Shown in pieces: positions 12,801-22,319 of a stretch of 64,000 nt of DNA (the first letter of the stretch is position 1; each line of letters starts with the position of its first letter). Where the stretch lies: contig JAMWET010001910.1 of the NCBI GenBank assembly GCA_024036415.1, positions 174,501 to 238,500 on the forward strand, in the 5' to 3' direction. Source of the stretch: Prochilodus magdalenae. Taxonomy: Eukaryota; Chordata; Actinopteri; Characiformes; Prochilodontidae. Under the pieces are notes generated by a model that saw only the letters and a program-made list of their open reading frames with translations, was not told the DNA's origin and did no database searches. The position numbers were made by a program, and so were the translations under genes.

Positions 12801-15130
12801 ACAAAATGGGAATATTAATGTTTTATAGTGGCTGCCAACACAGAGTTAGAATGAAAGAATGTAAGAATGAAACTGATGCCAAAAGAAAACAGCATATAAT
12901 TGAATAGGAAATCTGATCATCAAAATCTACACAAAATCCAAATCCTTTGGCAATAGGGATGCTGATGGTCCAATTCCAAATTGTGAGGAGCAACTCACAT
13001 AGGATTTAGTCATTTCTCAAACAGTTATTTGTGCCCTGAACTTTTTTATCCCTCACTGTTCCTTTAAAAGCATTGTGGGGTCTGGTTTATACTGCATTGT
13101 TAAAAGGGCTATACTTACTGTATTAATATGCTCTGTTTACTGTAACCCGAGTAAAGCAACACATGTTGTACAAGTTTTTATGGTTATGGTACGCTGAGTG
13201 CGCATGGCTTTAAAAGGTCAGATATAAGTATCACATTGATGATAACCTGATTTCTCCTCATTCCGATTGCATCTCTCTTTTCACCGGCTGTTTTTTATCC
13301 CTTTGTTTTTGAGCATGAATGAAATCAGCTCATTTTCTGTACATCAGTCTTTGGATTTTAATTATTTATATTCCTTTCATTCACTGCTCTTGTCACTTTA
13401 TCTGCTGCCCTATGTGGGAGCACGGCTTTGGTGTGTCAGCTGCTTTGTCCCTAGACTCATTAAAAATGCTTTTGTGCTGAGATGACGGCATAGACCCCAC
13501 TCCCATTAGACAGACTACATTACAGCAACAACCCCTTTAGTTTGTGTTAATAAGGCTCAAAATGAAGAAGCATCCACACTATAAAAACTACTACTGTAAT
13601 TTGACTTCAGAAACACAAATTGGATTAATAATATAAATGGATCGTAGTAATAAGTGTGTGAACATGTCATAAGGTTGTTGATGCAATATTAGGCTCAGAT
13701 GATAATGTACAATAGGAAGAATGTTTATTGTTATAAGTAAATGATAGAATTGGATTCCTATTTCGGTTGCGAGCGTTCCAGAGCCCTGACTTGGACTGTA
13801 GTTTACATTACTTGTAATTTACACTGTAATATTACCAATTCATAAGCACATCTCAGGATGCGTCACCCAGCTCAGTATTCTAAACTAGGTCTGATCCATA
13901 GCAAAGGCAAGGGTGGTAAACTGGCAAAACCAGCAAACTAGCACCCTTCTTCTGAACAAACTCATCTATTTCTCTCTTGTGTTATTGAGATATTGTTTCA
14001 TTTTCCAAAATCTTTGTAATCTTTACCAAGGGCCATGTAACTTTTCAATCTTGAACATTGTTTACCTGCCTCACATTACACTGAGTGCATCATCACACTA
14101 GTCTTCTAATAGTGGTCATTGGATTTTTCATGAATCTAGTTCTCATCCTTACTCTGGTAGGCCAGTAGTAGCAGTCATGGGCTATAATGGGTTAAGTAAG
14201 TAAGTAATTTAATCAATTCTGTTTTTATTCCATATTCAGTGTTGTACAGTTATTGCCAATGCTTCATTCTTTACTCATGTTGTTATTGTTTTGCTATCCG
14301 GTGTCGAGGATGGGTTCCCTTATTTGAGTCTTGGTTCTCCAAGTGTTTTCTTCCCTCTTAGTACAATAGCAGTTGTGCCATTGTGATCTGATGCCCTTAT
14401 CTCATCTTAGAACTCTTTAGGACACTCAAGTCTAAAGCGCTGTTGATGCTTAAATATTGATGTGAATTTAAATGCAGATGCCAGGCGCTCTCAGCTGCCG
14501 AAGCCTGTATTTGCTGCTCTACCAGTCAGTGTTATCTGAGATGTTCAGAGGAAACATGGGTTTCTGTGGCAGACTTTTTAGAACAAGGCCTTACACCTTA
14601 TGTTTGTATGTGGGCTCTGGTGCCCCTTCTGACCTTTCATTAAACAGAACCTGGCTAAGGTACATAAAGAAGACTTTCCTTTAGTTTTTAGTTTAGGTTA
14701 AAAATCTAAATATAATTAGCTAAATATAGATAAAGCTTTTCCACACCTGGTTCAGGTGTGTTGCCATGAATAAAACGCTAAACTGTGTGCAGTTGTGAAG
14801 AGAAGATGGGTCTGGCTATTTAGCCATTCTGAAATCAAATCCTGATTTCAAACATCCCAGTAGGAACAGTAAAACTGTTCTGTAGGCACTGAGAGATAAT
14901 GACCATGTTTTATTTAGGTGATATTTAGCGCTGGTATTCACATTGTAATTTGGAGTAGGATAACTGATCTCTGATTCTTCGTATTTAAGATGGTTATAGT
15001 TATTCTAGCTCAGAAATCCTTTTTACATGGTTTGTGTATACAGATACAAACTAATCAGGATGTTTAACACAGATGTACTACTTTTGTTAACTTTGTGCTC
15101 TTCCCTGTGTCTTTCAGTGCGTATTCATGA
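8827..15130 (+). CDS. tmem80: TMEM80, four-pass transmembrane protein (5 coding exons)
   Basis: Model: 8827-8845, 10266-10349, 10449-10541, 11412-11613, 15118-15130, which joins in frame to 136 residues. Human TMEM80 is of similar size. The product is recognised from landmarks shared with TMEM80/TMEM216: LLQILLYFSAFYSVFYF in the first membrane segment, KSQVLSYPDSDLALD before the second, IIRLYWG followed by RGNLQESEK in the central loop, and GALARFT near the end. Predicted membrane segments lie near residues 10-32, 45-63, 83-104 and 107-128. Members of this family work at the ciliary transition zone (established for TMEM216 and TMEM17; inferred here). The start ATG is in a strong Kozak context (AACATGG). 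Two details are uncertain: the exon 1/exon 2 junction, because an alternative acceptor 10 bases upstream gives a better family match, and the C-terminus, because exon 4 can read through to a stop at 11632. Upstream of eps8l2 on the same strand, as in human. Confidence 0.93.
9335..9420. repeat. 27-bp tandem repeat, three copies
   Basis: Three units containing GTGATGCAGTATCAGGGATT in tmem80 intron 1. The rest of this intron (8846-10255) also has a TATG microsatellite (about 9851-9896) and no other recognised feature. Confidence 0.85.
10266..10349 (+). CDS. tmem80: tmem80 coding exon 2 (membrane segment 1)
   Basis: Reads V-LLQILLYFSAFYSVFY and on to LIIYK, the first membrane helix of the family. 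The donor is AAAA|GTGAGT. The acceptor used here (CTCCTCAG) keeps frame with the short exon 1. The acceptor at 10254-10255 (GCTGTAG) would add LSS before VLLQ, as in human TMEM80, but needs a phase-0 exon 1. Confidence 0.85.
10449..10541 (+). CDS. tmem80: tmem80 coding exon 3 (membrane segment 2)
   Basis: Acceptor TTGCAG and donor GG|GTAAGC. Encodes SQVLSYPDSDLALD, then a leucine-rich helix and IIRLYW. The YP..LALD pattern and the trailing R-L-Y are family hallmarks. Confidence 0.95.
10735..11065. repeat. Dispersed-repeat-like sequence in tmem80 intron 3
   Basis: Contains several spaced copies of GGCCCACAT and CATCTGGCA-type words, giving internal self-similarity. I read it as an old interspersed repeat of unknown class. 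Confidence 0.4.
11412..11613 (+). CDS. tmem80: tmem80 coding exon 4 (loop and membrane segments 3-4)
   Basis: Acceptor TGTGTTAG. Encodes GVRGNLQESEKYVGGNL, two hydrophobic helices and the GALARFT tail. The donor AG|GTCAGA at 11614 is weak. If it is not used, the frame runs on through SEFKG to a TGA ending at 11632. Confidence 0.92.
11633..15117. other. tmem80: tmem80 intron 4; no further exon seen
   Basis: About 3.5 kb of AT-rich sequence. A retroelement-tail-like stretch at 14280-14440 (GGATGGGTTCCCTT, TTGAGTCTTGGTTCT) recurs at 20660-20700. No coding exon found. Confidence 0.6.
15118..15130 (+). CDS. tmem80: tmem80 terminal coding exon 5
   Basis: A clean acceptor (polypyrimidine then TTTCAG) precedes four codons completing T-S-A-Y-S and a TGA. 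A short last coding exon after an F-(T/S) junction matches how TMEM216-type genes end. The rest of the exon would be 3' UTR. Confidence 0.65.
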
Positions 15131-15532
15131 GAAACTGGGTTTATATCCTTGGCAACTTGGACTTATGGACAGCAGATTCCTTTATGCATGAGTGCTCTTC
15201 TGCGCTTCCTGTGATTTACACAACAGTTGAAAGTGATGAGGTGTTCTGAACTGATCAATTGCTATGCAATGAACTCTATTTTGTAATCAGTATAGTTAGC
15301 TGATCTTTATAGGTTTGTTTAGTTGTAAGAGCTGGAAAAGCCCACTAGGTTGAATCTTGCTGGTTTTTCTCTTTTTTGTGTAACATTTTAATACATTTAG
15401 TAAAACATGACCAGATTGTCTAAAACCAGTTTGGATACAACAAGAGTAATAAATGATGATTTTTTTTTTTTTTATGTTTTTTGTTGGGAATAAATTTCCA
15501 ATTTGGATACAACAAGAGTAATAAACGATGAG
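15131..15532 (+). other. tmem80: tmem80 3' UTR with repeated AATAAA signals
   Basis: AATAAA occurs at 15448-15453, 15489-15494 and about 15520. A 29-30 base stretch containing the first signal (15430-15459) recurs at 15502-15531 with one base change, so the poly(A) region was partly duplicated. Which signal is used cannot be told from sequence alone. Confidence 0.5.
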
Positions 15533-15711
15533 TTTTTATATGTAAATGTTTATGTATTTATCAGCTTTATTTAGCATTATTTTTATAGCTTATTATTTTT
15601 TGTTTTACTTTTTTACATGTTTAAATTATTGAATTAAATGTGAAAGAAATGTGTCTAGTATATATATATATAAATATGTATATATAAATATATATATATA
15701 TATATATGTAT

Positions 15712-15777
<66 letters not shown>

Positions 15778-17625
15778 GTATGTATGTATATTGATATATA
15801 TATATGTTTATGCAACATAGTTCAATTGTTTATGTGAGATTGATGGTTTGTAATGGTTTGTTTGATTTCTCTGAAGTTCTCCAGCAGAGGGCGTGTGTTT
15901 CTGTGAATTTGTGAGTTTGTGACAAAGACTTATCCACTGAGGCATTGCTGTTCACATTAATCTGAGTCACATTAATCAGGTCAGGTAACAAGGTAATAAA
16001 TGTTATGCCGATGAAATCAGGGTATATTACACATACTTGGCCACACCTGGATGCCCCCCTTAAGTATATTGGCAACCACCCTGTTTAAAAATCTTTTTAG
16101 AAATCACAGCAGAGCGCACGGTACATTACAGAATTATTGGAAAACACATAACATGTTTTTATCCCAAACCAAACATATGCCTGATGCGAATATCTGATTT
16201 AGTAGAATAATGCTGGGTTGATTTTGGAGTACTGTATCTATTTCAAAAGAACACAGTCAGATTTGTGTCTTTCATCAATGGTGAAGTTAGATGAGCCAGA
16301 CTGGGAGAACTCTGGAGATGGGTGTGTCTCATAATTCATGCACGTATTATCAGTAATGTAATAAAAGAAAACTACTTCATAGTGCTATTCATTCACCTAA
16401 TAAAGCAGGAGGCCGAGGCTGAGATGCTTTTGGTGTGCTGTCACTCTTTGCAGCTTTCGTGCACTCCAAGGCAGAGTGACCTTCCACCCTGTTGCTACTT
16501 TTTGACTCTCCTCTTTGAAGTTGCCTCTCCCTGATCATACAGAGTAACTCGCCAGGCTGGAAAAAGGCACAGTAAACACAAATACTGAGTGTGGGAATGG
16601 CCAGAGTGAGGCAGATAGAATTATGAGACATTTCAAGCCTGCTTTGTATGTTCTCTACTACACCCTAAGAGAAATAAACAGTAAAGGTGTGACATTACAC
16701 ACATCTTAAAAGTATGTTTGGTCAAATTCTGAGGCCATTATTTACTTCATCTTTTAAGTTCTCTGTATGGTAATATATCCTGATTTTACAGAGGTCTGTT
16801 TATAATGCACAGATTGATTTGACTCAATCAGTTGAGTTTTGTATTTTGTGAAATACAAAATAAATATATATGGGAGCCTTTAGATGTCTTTGAGATAACA
16901 AAAACATTAATATTGTCATGTGTTACATAAACATTTCATATATCGGTCAGTAGTTGGTGAGGTGCAGTGTGTAATACCATGATACCCTCATGGCAGCAGG
17001 ATTGGTGTGAACTGGATTGAGTTGAATGACTAACATTGTCTTCCACCACAGCTAGGAATCTCCAGCAATCTACAGTTTTAAGTATCTTTAGTAACAAGAA
17101 CCAGGTTCCCTGTCAAATCTCCTGACCTCCACTGACTAAAAAATTTAATTCCCATGTCCTAATGAATGGAAAACCAGGATACATTTATGTGAGCTTTATT
17201 TACAAGTTTCAGTACAAAATATAATAAGTTTTATTTAAGCTTCGTTAACAAGATCGTGCACAATTATTATTGAAATATACATGTTGGTGGCATGTGTGCC
17301 TTCATTGCATTGCGACAGCGGTGAAGGGGGATAGTGAGCAAGCAAAACAGTAACCATAACAAACATATGCACACAATACAGTATAATATAATAGTGGAAA
17401 TTTAAGCTGTTACAAACAAAATATTAGTGAACTTTACAGCTGCTGGATCAGACTTTTCCATGATATTCCAGAAATTCCATTTGCCCATGAGAGCCCTGTG
17501 GGTAGGGGACAGTTTGTGAACTCACTTTAAGTTGACTTGACAAAGCCATTGATGTGGTATCCCAGGTGTTCACTCATATAGGTGTGCTAGTATGTAATGT
17601 AATGTGGTGTCTATGAGGGTCGGTG
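15533..17625. other. Intergenic between tmem80 and the eps8l2 promoter
   Basis: Holds a TA array at about 15658-15805 with TATG variants. The rest is AT-rich and featureless. No gene recognised. Confidence 0.6.
15658..15805. repeat. (TA)n/(TATG)n microsatellite
   Basis: About 150 bases of TA units broken by TATG steps, downstream of the tmem80 poly(A) signals. Confidence 0.95.
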
Positions 17626-17819
17626 TGACGTCATGTGCGGCGGCTGCAACTGAATTGTCCCGACATTGGTTGTGATATAAGCGCTCGTACGGCTCCTTCT
17701 GCTGCCCTTCCCAAATGCTGTCCCGAAGTAAGACGAAGCTCCACCCCCTCCCGCGACACGGCTCCAGTTACCCTCTCCGTCTGTCACCTGTCAGTAAGAC
17801 CCGCCTCCTTCGCGCGAGC

Positions 17820-17867
<48 letters not shown>

Positions 17868-18131
17868 GTCCACACACCTGCTGGCACGACCTCGCGCCCC
17901 CTCACTGCTCTCTGTGTTCTCCGAGCGCTCGAGGCGCCGCGCGTCTCCTTGACTACTGCTGCCACACTGAGAGCAAAGTTCACCCCATAGCTCCTCAGCA
18001 CTGACTCATGGAGGGACAGGCTGCCTGACGGACTCGCCTCTGCGTCTTACAGTGTCGGAAAAACACACACACACAGATACAGGACGGAGGAACGAACGCT
18101 AGAGGACTACAGCTGTGCTGCTAGGTCTCGG
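17626..18131 (+). promoter_or_regulatory. eps8l2: CpG-rich promoter and likely untranslated eps8l2 exon 1
   Basis: This stretch is much richer in CG dinucleotides than its surroundings. It begins with a full palindromic CRE (TGACGTCA, 17626-17633) and contains a CA microsatellite. It ends at a good donor, CTCGG|GTAAGAG at 18132. It is the only such region between tmem80 and the first coding exon, which has its own acceptor and so requires an upstream exon. Assignment to eps8l2 is inference; the exact transcription start is unknown. Confidence 0.5.
17822..17868. repeat. (CA)n microsatellite in the CpG-rich region
   Basis: About 23 CA units inside the candidate eps8l2 first exon or promoter. 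Length polymorphism here could lie in the 5' UTR. Confidence 0.95.
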
Positions 18132-19735
18132 GTAAGAGCTCCACTTCATCCTCAGGGACTTGTTGTAGGCTGTGGAGACCACACTTACAGGAAAGTGCTG
18201 TAAGTGATGTGTGCCGGTGGGGGTGATCACACTCTCGCTCCTGCTCACATGCTGCTGATGCCTGTGGATGCACTCGTGTGTCTGTATTACACTCACTGAT
18301 AAGTATGGACTAATAAGGCTACAGCAGACTGAAAGATTCAAGCAAGATGGAGTTCATTTTAAGGCAGACCTGCAACTGTCTTCTAGACAAGCCATGCTGT
18401 TCTTATTAGCTACCTAGTATTTACCCTTAGCAGCCTATATGTGTCATTCTTGACATCAACAACTTCACGATGTTTCTATGAGGGTCACTATGAGGAAACT
18501 AGGAGGACAGTTTGCGTCTCTGAAGGGGAGTATATATACACTGTATATACAGGAGTTATTGTTATTATTTTATAGCAGTTACAAAGTTAAATAACATGTA
18601 TCTAGTCAATTTCTCTAAGTAAAAGTTAACTGTCAATTTAGAACAATCATTCACGCATAATTATACTACTTCACTTTAGTACAGGTGAAGCAGCAACATT
18701 CATATACAGTACATATGGACTTGTTCTTCGTTATGTAGGCTACATAGAGTGCCATAAAGGAACAATAGGTTGGCCTACTGCTGCTACTCTACTGTTTTGA
18801 CTCCAACTGGGCCAGTTCTGATGCAGACGCAGTGGCTGGTTTTGAAATATTAGCTGTTTTTTCCTGAGCTAGACTACTTTTGCTCGATGGTGGTTAAACT
18901 GGTGGTTAAGATCTTGGCAATTATTAAAGAACCCTAATCCAACTAACTCCAGTAAACTCAAATGTTCAGGGCTCTCTAGAACGCTAGTGTACAACACTAA
19001 TAAATGCGACACAACCCCTGGTATCCCCGAATTCCCATGTTGGCTCACTCGCCATAGCGGCGCTGATGCTAGCTTCGATAGTAGCAGAATACTTGGTCTA
19101 ACAGTTCTTTTTCTAGAACAGCTGTCTTTCAGTTTGGTATTGCATGCTTTTACATGTGATCTGAGATCTTATACGTCTCCTCTTCGATCCTCAGTTTGAG
19201 AGATGAGCAAAAATTCACTTTCCTCCACAGCCTTGAGCACTAGGGGCAGATTTGCTGATTGACAAATATGTTGTGGAGTATTGTGAAGGTTTTCACAGGC
19301 AGGTGTATTGGGCATGGTTACAAGTGCTGGGCTATGAAATAGGGACTGGGTCAACCACCAGCCCCTCCAGTGCTGCAGCGGTAGTCAATCAAGAATACAC
19401 CCTAATGAACAACGTAACATCGGAATTTTGACTTTCAGGGGGTCCAAGAGGTGAAACAGATGGATCCTGAAACCCTCAAGACTTCCTGTATTTTGGATCT
19501 TGGCTCACCATTATTCTTGCTGTTCTATAAAACTTATCATTCTTGCTGTTCTAGAATACTCTTCTCCATCCACACTTCATCTGATACGTCCGTTCTGTTT
19601 CTGAACATTCTAAAGCAACTTTTGAATATTGGTGTTTGTTAAGGATTGTGTGCTCTGGCATTTCCGTTTCTGTGGACAGTTTGAGCTGCTGAAAGTTAAC
19701 TTTTGCACAGACTACAGCCACATATTCATGGACGT

Positions 19736-20465
19736 ACTACACCTACACCCACCAAGCACTTAAGAATACCACTTGTATTTACACCCATCGTTCGTTTAAT
19801 CATCTCCACTTACCATAGAGGAGAAATTACAGATTGTAGTCCATCTGTTTACCCTCCTTTCACCCTGTTCTTTGATAGTTGGGACCCCCATAGGACCACC
19901 ACAGAGCAGTAATTATGGAGCATTCTCAGCACTGCAGTGGCACTGCCGTGGTGGTGGTGTGTTAGTATGTGTTGTGCTGGTGTGAGTGGATCAGACACAG
20001 CAGTGCTGCTGGAGTTTTAAAGCTGTCCACTGTCAACGCTACTAGACACTCCTTCCTTTCTGGTCCACCTTGTAGACTTATAGTCGGAGATGATAGCTGA
20101 TCTACTGCAGCTGAGTTTGTGTTGGTCATCCTCTAGTCCTTCATCAGTGGTCACATGATGCTGCCCATGGAATGCTATTGACTGGATAGTTTTTATTGGT
20201 GGACTATTCTCAGACACTGAGGTGTTTACATTGTCCGGAATACTGCTGTGTTTGATCCACTCACACTCTGTGTGTGAAGTGGTCTTTTGGGGTCCATATC
20301 AGTAAAGTGGTCTAACTAAGTTTGCAGAAAAACAGATGGACTGCAGTCTGTAACTGTATAACTACTATAAGTGCTCCTATGTGGTAGGTGAAGCTGATAC
20401 AATGGGCAGGGAGTGTAGATGGAGAGAAGGAGGTGCACTTAAAATGCTTGGTCAGTGTACATCAC
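19736..20465. mobile_element. Fold-back non-autonomous DNA element (long inverted repeats)
   Basis: The left end (CCACCAAGCACTTAAG near 19750) is the inverse of the right end (CTTAAAATGCTTGG near 20438). TAGTCCATCTGTTT at the left pairs with AAACAGATGGACTGCAG at the right, and a GGGACCCCC block pairs with GGGGTCC. The middle (GTGGATCAGACACAGCAGTG) pairs with an inverse copy at about 20255. No transposase is visible. The sequence resembles a repeat family common in otophysan fish genomes. Confidence 0.75.
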
Positions 20466-20559
20466 ACTACACGTACCTGTGTGAGCTCACCTGCTCAGAC
20501 TAACATGTCCTCATGGAAATCATGTATTTAATTGCCATTCTCATTCCTTTGAGATAAAC

Positions 20560-20795
20560 TCTGGTAGGCATTACATAATCTGAATCTGATCATTCTTATT
20601 ATTGTTCATTGTTGTATATTAGTCATTCCTTAGTGTTTTGTTTTGCTATCTAGTGTTGGCCAGTGGAGGATGGGTTCCCCTTTTGAGTCTTGGTTCTACC
20701 TCTTGCTTTTAGGGAATTTCTATCAAACTAAAACTGGAACAAAGTGAGTTGTAAACAGAGCTATACAAATAAAATAGCATTGAATTAATTAATGT
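20560..20795 (+). repeat. Retroelement 3'-tail-like repeat
   Basis: Contains GGATGGGTTCCCCTTTTGAG and ends GAGCTATACAAATAAAATA followed by GAATTAATTAATG. This resembles the 3' tail of a very common fish interspersed repeat. A second, shorter copy is at 14280-14440. Confidence 0.55.
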
Positions 20796-22319
20796 TCATG
20801 CTGGTTTTAAAGGGTATCACTGTGACCAGGCTAATTGGTGAGACTCTACAGGATCTGTCCTGGTGCCTATGCATGTAGCCTACCTAACAGACTTACCAGG
20901 AGTTTATAGTAGCCCTCTTATCTGTTTGAGAGTGAGGGGCTTACCTTTGGTACACCTGTCAGACCGGTCACATTTATGATCTGCACTTCCGCTTGGTATT
21001 CCCTGACCTCCTCACAGCCTGTTTCATAAAAACAGACAAACACACTTTGAATCCAGTTTCATCACCATTACCGACGGAGCAGAATGGAGGCACTCAACTG
21101 ACCATTATGGCTTTCAATTGCTGCATGTTTGATTCACTTCTAACGGCTTATTCATTTACATGGAGCAAAGCTTAAATGGCCATTATCTCAGCCTGCTCAT
21201 CTGTTTACTGAAGCTTACACAATGAACCCGAGTCAATAAAGTGGAGCTTAGTGGAGTGGTGACAAGAGAGAACACATTTGGTTGTAGCATTTGGTTATAA
21301 GCTAAAATAAAATATAATTATTACACATTTTTGTGGTTTTCCTGGGCTCATACTACTGTCACCAAGAGCTACTGATTTACACCATGAAGGTCACTTGTTG
21401 TAGTCTGTATGGTGCAATACTCTGGCCTGTCTTTCTAAAAAGCATGCCAGAATAAAAGTCTTTCATTGTCGGTTGTGCCACATGACATTTGAGTACTCAC
21501 CTAATACCTAATGTTGTCCCTTTTGCAACATTTGTATTTGTATTATTTTCAAGATTTTAAACATAAAATCCTGCCTTTCTGTTTTGTTAGAATTATATAT
21601 AACTATATTCCTTTTCAGAGAACCCTCCTGAATCTCTGCATGTAATTTACTGTTTTAAAGGTGTTATATAATATTGCTCTTTGGACCAAGATGATCTTAT
21701 CAGCCTCTGTTGATGGGGTTGTTGTTGTTGTCCTTGTTACAGCATACCTCTGGTCAAATACGCTGTCCCAAATATGCCCAACCTCCTCCCTTCTATATAC
21801 AGACCGTGAAGAAAATATTTCAAAATGTCAGCCGTTGGAACAAAAACTCAACAACAAAAGCTCAGAGTCCAACAGAGAACTCATTCTTTACATGGGTTGG
21901 AAAGACATTGTCATGTTTATATAAGCTGTTTGTGAAACACAAGGTAGAGTTGGAGTCATGCATGGTATGGATTTAAATGTGTACGTAATTGTTGCCAACA
22001 TGTCAGGTCAAAATGTACTCTTTCAGTTTTAACATGACCTGTAGATACCACAGTACCTTTACTATGTTCATAGTGAATAATCCAAAACAAATTCTCCAAA
22101 GTAGCTTGGAAAGAATCTTTCATTTATTCTCATTAATAGAAGTTTTTTTTGCTCAAAAGTAGCCGTTTTGGAGATATGCGGTTTGCGGGGACGGTATATT
22201 ATTACATACTTATTACATTATTGTAACTATATTAATATAAATCAACACAGGTTTTCCCCATAGTTAGTAAACCCAAAGACAAAATGCTTGTGTAAAGTTG
22301 AGAAACTGGTTCTTATTCA

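Noticed and set aside
17635..17990. Overlapping 91-105 residue ORFs in the CpG-rich region
   Set aside because: They are built around the CA microsatellite, have no domains, and fit an untranslated exon or promoter better.
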